A DNA stretch of 64,000 nt, from contig NZ_FNOB01000001.1 of assembly GCF_900106675.1 (NCBI RefSeq), positions 236,531 to 300,530 of the forward strand, read 5' to 3'. This document shows, in pieces, positions 35,974-44,338 of this stretch (position 1 is its first letter; each line of letters begins with the position of its first letter). Below the pieces are notes generated by a model. The model worked only from the letters and a program-made list of their open reading frames with translations, did not search any database and was not told the origin of the DNA. Source of the DNA: Allgaiera indica (lineage in GTDB: Bacteria > Pseudomonadota > Alphaproteobacteria > Rhodobacterales > Rhodobacteraceae). Position numbers and translations under genes: made by a program.

Positions 35974-36993
35974 ATGACCCAGAGCAACGAACGCAAACTG
36001 ACCATCGCCCGCGCCATGGCCGAGGCCATCGCCCAGGAAATGCGCGCCGATCCGGGCGTCTTCGTGATGGGCGAAGACATTGCCGCGCTTGGCGGCGTCT
36101 TCGGCAACACCCGTGGCCTGGTCGATGAATTCGGCCGCGACCGCATCCGCGACACGCCGATTTCCGAAACCGGCTTCATCGGGGCGGCGGTGGGGGCCGC
36201 GCAGGACGGGATGCGCCCGGTGGTCGAACTGATGTTCGCCGATTTCTTCGGCGTCTGCTTCGACGCGATCTACAACCTGATGGCCAAGAACACCTTCTTT
36301 TCGGGCGGCAATTTCAAGGTGCCCATGGTGGTGATGACATCGACCGGGGGCGGCTATTCCGACGCCGGCCAGCATTCGCAATGCCTTTACGGCACCTTCG
36401 CGCATCTGCCGGGCATGAAGGTGGTCATGCCGTCGAATTCCTACGACGCGAAGGGGATGATGACCGCCGCCATCCGCGACGACAGCCCCGTCGTCTACAT
36501 GTTCCACAAGTCGCTTCAGGGCATGGGATGGCTGGGCACCGAACAGGGCGCCTCGGTCCATACCCCGGAAGAGGATTACATCGTCGATTTCGGCAAGGCC
36601 AAGGTCGTGCGCGAGGGCCGCGATGTCACGATCGTCAGCCTGGCGATGGGGGTGCATCACGCGCTGAAGGCGGCGGCGGAACTGGAAAAGGCCGGCGTCA
36701 GCGCCGAGGTGGTGGATCTGCGCTCGCTGGTCCCGCTGGACCGCGACACGATCCGCGCCTCGGTGGCCAAGACCGGTCGCCTGATCGTGGTGGACGAGGA
36801 TTATCACAGCTTCGGCGTTTCCGGCGAGGTGATCGCCTCGGTCGTCGAGCATGACATCTCGGTCCTCAAGGCGGCGCCGCAGAGGGTGACCTCGCCCGAC
36901 GCGCCAATCCCCTATGCGCGCGAGATGGAGGCATTCTTCCTGCCCAGCCCCGCCAAGATCGTCGATGCCTGGGGCCGGATGAGGGCGGCCTGA
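35974..36993 (+). CDS. acoB: Acetoin/pyruvate dehydrogenase-type E1 beta subunit
   Basis: A 339-aa E1 beta subunit that pairs with AcoA to bind TPP. Typical blocks are GVFVMGEDIAALGGVFGNTRGL, DTPISETGFIGAAVGAAQDG (contains the TPP-activating Glu), MRPVVELMFADFFGVCFDAI and the C-terminal transketolase-like domain with DVTIVSLAMGVHHALKAA and LIVVDEDYHSFGVSGEV. SLVPLDRDTIRASVAKTGR matches the family. It begins 22 nt after acoA. No E2 or E3 subunit gene follows. Confidence 0.9.
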   Translation: MTQSNERKLTIARAMAEAIAQEMRADPGVFVMGEDIAALGGVFGNTRGLVDEFGRDRIRDTPISETGFIGAAVGAAQDGMRPVVELMFADFFGVCFDAIYNLMAKNTFFSGGNFKVPMVVMTSTGGGYSDAGQHSQCLYGTFAHLPGMKVVMPSNSYDAKGMMTAAIRDDSPVVYMFHKSLQGMGWLGTEQGASVHTPEEDYIVDFGKAKVVREGRDVTIVSLAMGVHHALKAAAELEKAGVSAEVVDLRSLVPLDRDTIRASVAKTGRLIVVDEDYHSFGVSGEVIASVVEHDISVLKAAPQRVTSPDAPIPYAREMEAFFLPSPAKIVDAWGRMRAA

Positions 36994-37063
36994 CGCCCCG
37001 CCGGGGGCCGCATGATTGTCCCCCGGCATACCTATAAGCCAAGCCATTCAAAGGAAGGACGCA

Positions 37064-37294
37064 ATGACCGCCATCACGATCCCGACCGACCTGTGGGAAG
37101 GCGATGACGAGACCGTCATCACCGCGTGGTTTGCCAGCGAGGGCGCGACCGTGTCGGAAGGCGCGCTGATCGCCGAGATCATGACAGCCAAGACCCAGTA
37201 TGAGATCCACGCCCCGGCGGGCGGCAGGTTGCATATCTTGCACGATGTCGACGCGGTCGTGGCCAAGGGCGCGGTCATCGGCGAGGTGACGTGA
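37064..37294 (+). CDS. Free-standing lipoyl-domain protein
   Basis: A 76-aa protein consisting of just one lipoyl/biotinyl domain. The hairpin turn that carries the modified lysine reads EIMTAKTQYEIHAPAGG, with K at about residue 47; Met-Thr-Ala-Lys replaces the usual ETDK. AAAGGAAGG lies before the ATG at 37064. It has no peripheral-subunit-binding or acyltransferase domain, so it can only act as a mobile swinging arm. It follows acoB by 70 nt and overlaps the lipoate-ligase-like gene by 4 nt. Confidence 0.88.
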   Translation: MTAITIPTDLWEGDDETVITAWFASEGATVSEGALIAEIMTAKTQYEIHAPAGGRLHILHDVDAVVAKGAVIGEVT

Positions 37295-38013
37295 CCGGAC
37301 CCGACGCCGCGACCGGATCGCACCGTTTCGCGACCGCATCCGAGGGGATCGCGGCTGAGCATGCGCTGTTGCAGGCGGCGCGCGACGGGCAGCACGGCGC
37401 CTTGGTCTGGGGCGCTGAACGGCCCGGCCTGGTGGTGCCGCGCGCGATGTCGCGACGGCCGGGCTTTGCGGCGGCGGCAAGGGCCAGCGCGGCCCGGGGC
37501 TGGCCGGTTCATCTGCGCGCGACCGGCGGCGGGATGGCGCCGCAGGGGCCGGGCATCGTCAACCTTTCGCGCGCGGGCCCGGCACTTGGGCGATCGGCCG
37601 AGGCCATCTATCAAGACCTGTGCAATACGGTCGGCGCGGCGCTGGCGACGCTGGGCATCACGACCGAAACCGGCCCCCTGCCCGGCAGCTTCTGCGACGG
37701 CCGGTGGAACCTGCTTGCGGAGGGCCGCAAGATCGCCGGCACGGCGCAGCATTGGCAACCCCGTGCGGACCCGCATTCCGGCTGGGCGGTTCTGGCACAT
37801 GCCGTCATTCTGGACGAGGCGATGCCAGAGGCCTGCCTGGCCGCCATCGACGGGTTGAGCGCGGATTTGAACCTGCCGCCGACCCTGGGTCCGCGCGCGC
37901 ATACCACCGTTGCGGCCCAGCGCGCAGCGGATAGTGGCGCGACGCTGTGCGAGGTGCTGGGCGGGATCGGGGCGCTCGCAGCCCTGGGCCAGCCTTTGCC
38001 GGTGGCGCGGTGA
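37291..38013 (+). CDS. Lipoate-protein ligase A family protein
   Basis: A 240-aa member of the LplA/LipM/biotin-ligase fold family. The signature RATGGGMAPQGPGIVNLS corresponds to the RRxSGGGAV-type lipoate loop, and NLLAEGRKIAGTAQHW contains the catalytic Lys of KIAGxAQ. It starts with GTG, overlapping the stop of the lipoyl-domain gene (GTGA), so it is almost certainly made to modify that protein. The length lacks the LplA accessory C-terminal domain, so it may be an octanoyl/lipoyl transferase (LipM-like) rather than a complete ligase. Confidence 0.85.
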   Translation: MTGPDAATGSHRFATASEGIAAEHALLQAARDGQHGALVWGAERPGLVVPRAMSRRPGFAAAARASAARGWPVHLRATGGGMAPQGPGIVNLSRAGPALGRSAEAIYQDLCNTVGAALATLGITTETGPLPGSFCDGRWNLLAEGRKIAGTAQHWQPRADPHSGWAVLAHAVILDEAMPEACLAAIDGLSADLNLPPTLGPRAHTTVAAQRAADSGATLCEVLGGIGALAALGQPLPVAR

Positions 38014-38087
38014 GACAGGCCGTTGGGGGCTGCCCGCCCGCGCGATCAGCCCCTCATGTTCGCGCCCGAACGCCGGCTGCCTTCGGA

Positions 38088-40760
38088 TCATGGCCCGGTT
38101 TTCGGCAGAGCCTGCGCGCCACGCACTGATTGGAGCAGCATCGTGGCCACTTGCCACAGAAGCATCGGAAGCGCGCTGAAGAAGACGACAAACCGCCAGT
38201 GCGCCGCGTCGAGCGGCACGAGGCCAAGCAACCCCGCGAGCGCCGGGACATGGGGCGGCAGAACCAGCAAGGTCACGCAAAGCGCGAGCGAGGCCCATAT
38301 CCAGGGGTTCCTGGTGATCTCGTTGTTCAAGGCCCGTGTCCGGTCCGACCGCATGTTGAACACCTGCCAGAGCTGGGCGAAGGCAAGCGTCAGGAAGGTT
38401 ACGGTGACGATCGTATCCGGCCTGTAGCCAAGCCACAGGCCGGTGCCCATCGCGGCAAAGGTTCCGGCCGTCATCAACAGGCTTTGCCCGGCGATCCGTG
38501 TCCATTGGGGGCGGCCCAGAAGCGGCTCACGCGGGGGGCGCGGCGGTTGATCAAGCACGTCGCTTTCGCCTTCTCCCAGGGCAAGGGCAAAGGCGGGGAA
38601 GACGTCGGTGATCAGGTTCAGGTAAAGGATCTGCAGGGGCAGGATCGGCAGAGGCAAACCGGCAAGGACCGCAACCCCGACCACCAGGATCTCGGACAGG
38701 TTGCACGCCAGCAGATATGCGGCGAAGCGGCGGATGTTGCCGAAGATGTTCCGCCCCTCGCGGATGGCCGCGACGATCGTCGCGAAAGCGTCGTCGAGCA
38801 GGATCATCGCCGCCGCCTCGCGCGCCACATCGGTACCGCGCAGCCCCATGGCCACCCCGATATCGGCCTGGCGCAGAGCCGGGGCATCGTTGACACCATC
38901 GCCCGTCATGGCGACGATTTCGCCCCTGTCCTGATAGGCGCGGACGAGGTCGAGTTTGTCCTTCGGGCTGACCCGGGCGAAGATTCCGACCCGCGTGAAA
39001 TCCTTCCCGCCGTCGCCCTCGGGCCTTGTCATCTCGATGCCTTCGGCCACGTCGCCCGCGTCGAAGCGCAGGCCGACCTTGCGGCCGATGCTGCGCGCGG
39101 TGGCGGCGTGGTCGCCGGTGACCATCACAACCTTGATGCCGGCCCGATGGCAGGCCTCTATCGCGGGCGGAACGTCAAGGCGCGCCGGATCCTCAAGCCC
39201 GATCAGCCCAAGAAACGTCAGCCCTTCGTAGGGGTTCGCATCGGTTCCAGCCTCGGTCTTGGCGGCACAGGCCAGCACGCGCAGACCGTGACGCGCAAGC
39301 TCTTCGACCCTGCGGGTCCATACGCGCCGGTCTTGCGCCGTGAAGGGGTGAAGCTGCCCATCCACGGACAGATAGGCACCTGCCGCCAGCACCGGCTCCG
39401 GCGCGCCCTTGACCGCATAGAAGTGGCCGTCTTCGCGCCGGTGGACGGTCGCCATCATCTTGGTGGCACTGTCGAAGGCGACCTTTCTGACGATGGGAAA
39501 ATGTTCGAGCAGATCGCCGCGCCGCTGTTCGGTCGCAAGGCCCGCGCGCAACAGGGCAAGCTCCATCGGGTCGCCGGCGCCCGCCTCTCCGGTTTCGTCA
39601 AGCGCCGCGTCGTTGCAAAGCACCGCGACCTTTATCAGCGCGGCGCGTTGGCGCGCGCATTCCGGCGAAAGCGTCTTCGTTTCCTCGCCGATCCGCACCA
39701 TTCCCGCCGGCAGCCAAAGCCGACGCGCGGCCATTCTGTTCTCTGTCAGCGTGCCGGTCTTGTCAGTCAGGATCACGGTCGTCGCGCCGAGGGTCTCGAC
39801 CGCCGAGAGACGCTCGACCAGCGCGTTCTTCCGCGCCATTCGCCACATGCCGCGGGCCAGGGCAAGCGTCGCCACGATCGGCAGCCCTTCGGGGATGGCG
39901 GCGACGGCAAGCGCGACCGCCGCCTCCGCCATCAGGAACGCGTCCCTTCCGGTCAGGATACCGAACCCCGCGATCGCCCCCGCCAGTATCAGCGCCGCCC
40001 AGACCAACTGCACCGAGAGATGTGCAAGCTTCCTTTCGATCGGAGAACTTCCGCCGCCCGCCTGCGCGACAAGTTGCGACACCTGACCGATCTGCGTCGA
40101 AAGGCCGGTGCCCATGACAACGGCAAGAGCGGTGCCGCGGGTGATGGCCGTGCCCTTGTACAGCATGGAATGCCGGTCGCTTGGCCGCGCGTCTGGCGGC
40201 ACCGGCGATACGGCCTTGGCAACGGCGACGGATTCGCCTGTCAGCGCGGATTCGTCGACCTGAAGCCCCGAGCATTCAAGCACGCGCAGATCCGCGGGGA
40301 TCGCGTCCCCTGCATCGAGCAGGACGATATCTCCCGGCACCAGCTTCTCGGCACGGACCAACCTATCCCGGCCATCCCGGCGTACCCGCGCTGTCCGGGG
40401 TTCGAGGGCGCTCAATGCCTCGATGGATCGGGTCGCCTTGAACTCGGTATAGAAGCCGATGACGGTGTTGATGGACAGGACGATCGCGATGGCGATCGCC
40501 TCTTCGATCTCTTTGAAATAGGCGGCAAGGACCGCAGCCCCGGCAAGTATGTATACGACGGGGCCCTGAAGCTGACGCAACAACAGCGCAAGGCTGCCGA
40601 CCCTGTGCCTGACCTCGACGGAATTCGGCCCGAACATCGCACCGCGCCGCGCGGCCTCGGTCTCGGACAGGCCCGCGGCGGCCGTGACCCTCTGCTGATC
40701 GAGGGCTTCCTGCGCCGTCAACGCGTGATACGGGAGGGCAGGAATGTGCTGGCTTGCCAC
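38088..40760 (-). CDS. P2-type cation-transporting P-type ATPase
   Basis: An 890-aa P-type ATPase of the Ca2+/Na+-like P2 group. An N-terminal cation-ATPase domain (PALPYHALTAQEALD) precedes the actuator with LTGES (173-177), the M4 motif IPEGLP (289-294) and the phosphorylation site DKTGTLT (333-339). The hinge is MTGDGVNDAPALRQADIG and the M6 motif is LNLITDVFPA. The ion is not certain. The GTG at 40760 was chosen because AGGAAG lies 7 nt upstream and the protein starts right before the conserved domain; an 80-codon upstream extension is unlikely. A candidate FNR-type box lies about 72 nt upstream. Confidence 0.92.
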   Translation of the reverse strand: MASQHIPALPYHALTAQEALDQQRVTAAAGLSETEAARRGAMFGPNSVEVRHRVGSLALLLRQLQGPVVYILAGAAVLAAYFKEIEEAIAIAIVLSINTVIGFYTEFKATRSIEALSALEPRTARVRRDGRDRLVRAEKLVPGDIVLLDAGDAIPADLRVLECSGLQVDESALTGESVAVAKAVSPVPPDARPSDRHSMLYKGTAITRGTALAVVMGTGLSTQIGQVSQLVAQAGGGSSPIERKLAHLSVQLVWAALILAGAIAGFGILTGRDAFLMAEAAVALAVAAIPEGLPIVATLALARGMWRMARKNALVERLSAVETLGATTVILTDKTGTLTENRMAARRLWLPAGMVRIGEETKTLSPECARQRAALIKVAVLCNDAALDETGEAGAGDPMELALLRAGLATEQRRGDLLEHFPIVRKVAFDSATKMMATVHRREDGHFYAVKGAPEPVLAAGAYLSVDGQLHPFTAQDRRVWTRRVEELARHGLRVLACAAKTEAGTDANPYEGLTFLGLIGLEDPARLDVPPAIEACHRAGIKVVMVTGDHAATARSIGRKVGLRFDAGDVAEGIEMTRPEGDGGKDFTRVGIFARVSPKDKLDLVRAYQDRGEIVAMTGDGVNDAPALRQADIGVAMGLRGTDVAREAAAMILLDDAFATIVAAIREGRNIFGNIRRFAAYLLACNLSEILVVGVAVLAGLPLPILPLQILYLNLITDVFPAFALALGEGESDVLDQPPRPPREPLLGRPQWTRIAGQSLLMTAGTFAAMGTGLWLGYRPDTIVTVTFLTLAFAQLWQVFNMRSDRTRALNNEITRNPWIWASLALCVTLLVLPPHVPALAGLLGLVPLDAAHWRFVVFFSALPMLLWQVATMLLQSVRGAQALPKTGP

Positions 40761-40825
40761 GCTGCGTCTTCCTGGCTGGGACCGGACGGTTGCCGCAAGC
40801 CTATTGGAAGACGCGGCACCGGCCA

Positions 40826-40839
40826 TTGATCCTGAGCAA
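40826..40839 (-). promoter_or_regulatory. FNR/FnrL-type box upstream of the cation ATPase
   Basis: TTGAT-CCTG-AGCAA differs from the consensus TTGAT-N4-ATCAA at one position. Its centre is about 72 nt upstream of the GTG start of the P-type ATPase, a distance that fits activation from -41.5 with a 30-nt leader. Confidence 0.5.
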
Positions 40840-41118
40840 ACCCTGCGCTGCGCAACACCGAAGCTGCGCGAAAGCGTCCAGCGCCCGGCCCGCAGGCGTT
40901 TCGCCACGCTTCCTGGCGGGTTTCGATGCCGGATCACCAAGCCCCGCCTCGGCCGCGCCTTGTACCCGGCGATGACCTGTCCGCCGTTTCCAGGCCGCAA
41001 AACGAAGGCGCCGGCGGCGCGCGCGATGCCGCGTTGCGCGGCGTCAATGTTTGCGCAGGCGGGCGGCGGCGGGGTGAAGGCCGCACCAGCACAACACTAC
41101 AGCACAAGGAGAGCAGCG
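40840..41118. other. Divergent intergenic region between ATPase and CBS genes
   Basis: Together with 40761-40839 this makes a gap of about 360 nt between the ATPase and CBS starts. Apart from the FNR-like box and an AAGGAGAG ribosome binding site just before 41119, I see no gene or clear signal. Confidence 0.5.
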
Positions 41119-41436
41119 ATGAACGTTTCGGAGGCAATGCACAAGAAGGCGCAATGGGTCAGCGCCGACACGCCGGTGACCGAGATCGCGCGTCTGATGG
41201 CCAAGGGGGATATCGGCGCGGTACCGGTGGGCAAGAACGACCGGCTGATCGGCGTGATCACCGGCCGCGACATCGCGCTGCGGATAGTGGCCTCGGGCCG
41301 CGATCCGGCCTCCACCCTGGCCGAAGAGACGATGACCGCCGGCATCGTCTATTGTCGCACGGATGAAGCCGTCGATGACGCGATCCATCTGATGGACCAG
41401 CGCAAGATCCGCCGCCTGCCGGTGCTATGGTCCTGA
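41119..41436 (+). pseudogene. CBS-domain protein, 3' end lost to IS insertion
   Basis: The gene encodes MNVSEAMHKKAQWVSAD, one complete CBS motif (IARLMAKGDIGAVPVGKNDRLIGVITGRDIALRIV) and the start of the second (TDEAVDDAIHLMDQRKIRRLPVL). The frame then ends with Trp-Ser-stop encoded by the left end of the IS element. Intact homologues are about 140 aa, so about 35-40 residues finishing the second CBS motif are missing. Paired CBS motifs normally bind adenine nucleotides, and this copy is unlikely to be functional. GCACAAGGAGAGCAGCG precedes the ATG. Confidence 0.85.
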
Positions 41437-42294
41437 CCCATTGATCTCCGCGTAGGGGCGTGATTCACGGTTCGAAGACCGAGCGGTGAACATGCCTGAT
41501 CTCTTCTGGCTGAGCGACGCGCAGATGGCGCGTCTTGAGCCTTTCTTCCCAAAGTCACACGGTAAACCAAGGGTCGATGACCGATCTGTGTTGAGCGGGA
41601 TTATCTTCTTCAATCGCAATGGCTTACGATGACGTGACGCTCCAAGCGCTTACGGCCCGCCAAAGACATTCTACAACCGTTGGAAGCGGTGGAGCGACAA
41701 GGGCATCCTTGCGCGGATGATGGTGGGTTTGGCCGCCGCGCACGGCGAACAGAAGACCATCATGATTGAAGTGAGCAGGCGAACGCCGTGCGTTCGAGTG
41801 AGCCTGCGCAAGGACCTCAAAAGCTCACCGGACCGCGACCAGCATGGGCGTGAAAAAGGGGGGCGTGGACGCGTGATTGGCCGGACGAAAGGCGGCATGA
41901 ACACCAAGCTACATGCGATCTGCGACAGCCAGGGCCGACCGCTCAACCTGTTCGTGACTGCCGGCCAAGTCAGTGACTACATCGGAGCACGGGCATTGTT
42001 GCGCAGCCCGCCGGATGTCGATTGGCTGCTCGGGGACTGCGGATACGATGCCGACTGGTTCAGAGGTGCGTTGAAAGACAAAGGGATACGCGCATGCACC
42101 CAGGTCGGAAACAGCGCAAGAAAACTGTGAAGTATGACAGGCGCCGATACAAACGACGCAACCGGATCGAGATCATGTTCGGCAGGCTCAAGGATTGGCG
42201 GCGTGTGGCAACAAGATACGACCGCTGTCCGAAGGTCTTCCTCTCAGCAATCGCACCCGCTGCAACCGTCATCAATTGGCTATGAGGCCTGACC
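41429..42294 (+). mobile_element. IS5-family (IS427-group-like) insertion sequence, decayed
   Basis: About 866 bp run from GGTCCTGACCCATTG at the left to CATAGCC...GGCCTGACC at the right. The two ends, read inward, match at about 10 of 15 positions (GGTC..G.C.CAT.G), consistent with worn terminal inverted repeats. The encoded transposase is clearly IS427-like. The element abuts the broken ends of a CBS gene on the left and an hsp20 gene on the right, and no target-site duplication is seen. Confidence 0.85.
41492..42285 (+). pseudogene. IS5/IS427-like transposase, multiply disrupted
   Basis: The reading frame starts MPDLFWLSDAQMARLEPFFP. It has a Trp-to-stop change (TGA at 41630-41632, in NGLR*RDAP). 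The first catalytic Asp region is altered (KTIMIE instead of the KTIMID expected for the group). An aberrant segment about 41770-41850 contains the perfect hairpin CGAACGC-CGT-GCGTTCG (41780-41796). A one-base frameshift near 42105 moves the end (RIEIMFGRLKDWRRVATRYD) into another frame. The DWLLGDCGYDADW motif with the second Asp is intact. The element cannot move on its own. Confidence 0.9.
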
Positions 42295-42572
42295 TCGATC
42301 GCGTCGGGCGCGATGCCGGGCAGTTCGGCGGTGATGTCATAGGCCCCGTCGCGCTCGTAAAGGTCGCCGGCGGGGGGCATCGGCCAATCGCCAAGACCTT
42401 GCGTCAGCGCACGGGCCGCGGATGACGGGCGGCGCCAGAACGAGGGGGTGAATTCCTCGAACAGGCGGTCGATTTCATGGCGCAGCGTATCGAAGGGGGC
42501 CCAGCGTTCCGGCGCCGGCGGGTCGGAACGGGTTTCTTTGTCGACGGTCAGCTTGGTGGATTTCTCGGTCAT
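42295..42572 (-). pseudogene. Hsp20-family small heat-shock protein, truncated by the IS
   Basis: The first 93 residues remain: MTEKSTKLTVDKETRSD, then PFDTLRHEIDRLFEEFTPSFWR and the start of the alpha-crystallin domain (YDITAELPGIAPDAIEV). The frame then runs into IS sequence. Intact family members carry about 80 more residues finishing the alpha-crystallin fold, so chaperone activity is not expected. CCAGGAGCGAGAC precedes the ATG at 42572. It lies 14 nt after the DUF2267 gene in the same operon. Confidence 0.85.
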
Positions 42573-42586
42573 GTCTCGCTCCTGGT

Positions 42587-42910
42587 TCAGCGAAGCGGCC
42601 GGGGCAGCGTTTCGGTGAACTCGCCGGCGACGCGGGCAAGGAAAACGGCCTTGCCACGCGGGTGAACCGGGGTCCGGGAAGGCCCCCAGCCGTCGTAATA
42701 GGTGCCGCGGATAAGCAGCGGCAATTGCGCGGAAAGGTCGGCGGCCTCGTCGGGGCTGAGGAGATCGCGCACCGCGTGCAACGTCGCGCGCAGCAGAAGG
42801 TAAAGGCGCGATCGGTCGCGCGGCCAGTCGAGGATCTCGCCCAGATCGTTCAGCTATTCGGCGGCAACCTGGGGGGCGTGGTCGAGCGAGGGTATTCCGG
42901 TGGTCTTCAT
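42587..42910 (-). pseudogene. DUF2267-family protein with an internal stop
   Basis: Reading from the ATG at 42910 gives MKTTGIPSLDHAPQVAAE, then TAG (42856-42854), then LNDLGEILDWPRDRSRLYLL and LLSPDEAADLSAQLPLLIRG to the natural end. Homologues have Trp where the TAG occurs, so a single TGG-to-TAG change has split a 107-aa gene. AAAGG precedes the ATG. DUF2267 proteins are often found with Hsp20, CBS and universal-stress genes; their function is unknown. A restart inside the second part (for example GTG within ATLHAVRDLL) could yield a shorter product. Confidence 0.85.
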
Positions 42911-42992
42911 GGCCCGGCCTTTCGCGCGCAACCCGGGCGGAGCCCGCATGACCCTTTCACCCCGAGGATGGGCCGCGAGGGATCGCTTCTCA

Positions 42993-43006
42993 TTGACCTC
43001 GGTCAA
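42993..43006 (-). promoter_or_regulatory. FNR/FixK-type box upstream of DUF2267-hsp20
   Basis: TTGAC-CTCG-GTCAA sits in a longer palindrome, CATTGACC-TC-GGTCAATG, with perfect 8-bp arms. It is centred about 90 nt upstream of the DUF2267 start, which suits an activator site at -41.5 with a leader of about 48 nt. The other neighbour, the agmatinase-like gene, starts 325 nt away. Confidence 0.6.
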
Positions 43007-43330
43007 TGAAGGGTCCGCCGCGGTGCGATCACGCCGATCGGGTCTGCCCCCTTCGCGACCGGAGTCTGCGCGGTGGCCCGACGGAAACGGATGCAGGGGG
43101 CCAGGCGCGGGCTTGGGCCAAGCCGCCCGGGGCCGGCCGGGATCGATCCCGAAGCATAGAAGACCCGGTGCAAGGCACAGCAGGCTTGGCCGGCGCCCAT
43201 GCCGTTGGCAGCCGGCGTCGCGCCGCCGGGCGGCGCCGTGATCGCGCGCCATCTGCGGAAGCCGCCGTGTTGCCTATCGCGCGCGCGTGCCGCAAGCTTG
43301 CACCGGGATCGCGTCAGCAAAGGGACCGGC
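43007..43330. other. Intergenic region upstream of the agmatinase-like gene
   Basis: Together with 42911-42992 this forms a gap of about 420 nt between divergent genes. Besides the FNR-like box and an AAAGGGA ribosome binding site at 43319-43325, I see no gene, RNA or clear promoter. Confidence 0.5.
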
Positions 43331-44302
43331 ATGTCAGGGCACGGCTATGAAACGGGGCGGCTGAACCTGCCCTTCGTCGGGATCTGCACCTTCGGCAAAT
43401 ACCCCTATGTCGAGGATTGGGACCGGATCGAGGCCGATGTCGCGATCCTGGGCGCGCCCTTCGACTTCGGCGCCCAATGGCGTGCCGGGGCCCGGATGGG
43501 GCCGCGCGGGGTGCGCGAGGCCTCGACCCTGTTCTCCTTTGGCCATGCCGGGGCCTATGACCACGAGGACGACATCACCTATCTGCAACCCGACAAGGTG
43601 CGCATCGTCGATCTGGGCGATGCCGATATCATCCATACCGACACGATCCAAAGCCATGCGAACATCGCCTTCGGGGTGCGCAAGATCCTGGCGGCCGGCG
43701 CGTTGCCGGTGGTGATCGGGGGCGATCATTCGGTGAACATCCCCTGCATCGACGCGTTTGCCGAGGATTGCGCGGCAAATGGCCCGCTGCATGTGGTGCA
43801 GATCGACGCGCATCTGGATTTCGTCGATGAGCGCCACGGGGTACGCTTCGGCCATGGCAATCCGATGCGACGCGCGGCAGAAAAGCCCTATGTCGGCGGG
43901 TTGACACAGATCGGCATCCGCAATGTATCGTCCACCGCGCGCGACGGCTATGTCGCGGCGCGCGAGATGGGATCGGATATCCTGTCGGTCCGCCAGGCTC
44001 GTGCGCTGGGAACCGAGGCGCTGCTACAGCGCATCCCGGCCGACGCGCGCTGCTACCTGACGATCGACATCGACGCCTTCGATCCCTCGATCGCGCCGGG
44101 GACGGGGACGCCCTCGCACGGCGGGTTTCTCTATTACGAGGTGCTGGAACTGATCGACGGGCTGGCCAGGCGCGGGCAGATCGTGGGGCTGGATCTGGTC
44201 GAGGTCGCGCCGGATCACGATCCGGCGGGGGTGACCTCGATCCTGGCGGCGCAGCTGCTGATGAACGCGATCGGACGGATCGTGCATCACCGCAGGGCCT
44301 GA
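43331..44302 (+). CDS. speB: Agmatinase/ureohydrolase-family enzyme
   Basis: A 323-aa binuclear-manganese ureohydrolase. The metal ligands are in GGDHSVNIP, QIDAHLDF and TIDIDAFDPSIAPGTGTPSHGG. Family members hydrolyse agmatine, guanidinobutyrate, guanidinopropionate or proclavaminate; the N-terminal FVGICTFGKYPYVED and the ILGAPFDFGAQWRAGARMGPRGVREAS block fit the agmatinase group. The ATG at 43331 has AAAGGGA upstream. No speA or polyamine gene is adjacent, so agmatine as substrate is a family-level inference. Confidence 0.88.
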   Translation: MSGHGYETGRLNLPFVGICTFGKYPYVEDWDRIEADVAILGAPFDFGAQWRAGARMGPRGVREASTLFSFGHAGAYDHEDDITYLQPDKVRIVDLGDADIIHTDTIQSHANIAFGVRKILAAGALPVVIGGDHSVNIPCIDAFAEDCAANGPLHVVQIDAHLDFVDERHGVRFGHGNPMRRAAEKPYVGGLTQIGIRNVSSTARDGYVAAREMGSDILSVRQARALGTEALLQRIPADARCYLTIDIDAFDPSIAPGTGTPSHGGFLYYEVLELIDGLARRGQIVGLDLVEVAPDHDPAGVTSILAAQLLMNAIGRIVHHRRA

Positions 44303-44338
44303 GGCGACGGCCGGCGGCCAGACCGGTCAAGCCTGCCT

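Noticed and set aside
38130-40829. Very long open frame on the plus strand opposite the P-type ATPase gene
   Set aside because: It is a high-GC antisense shadow: Arg/Gln/His-rich composition, no recognisable domain, and the opposite strand encodes all P-type ATPase motifs.
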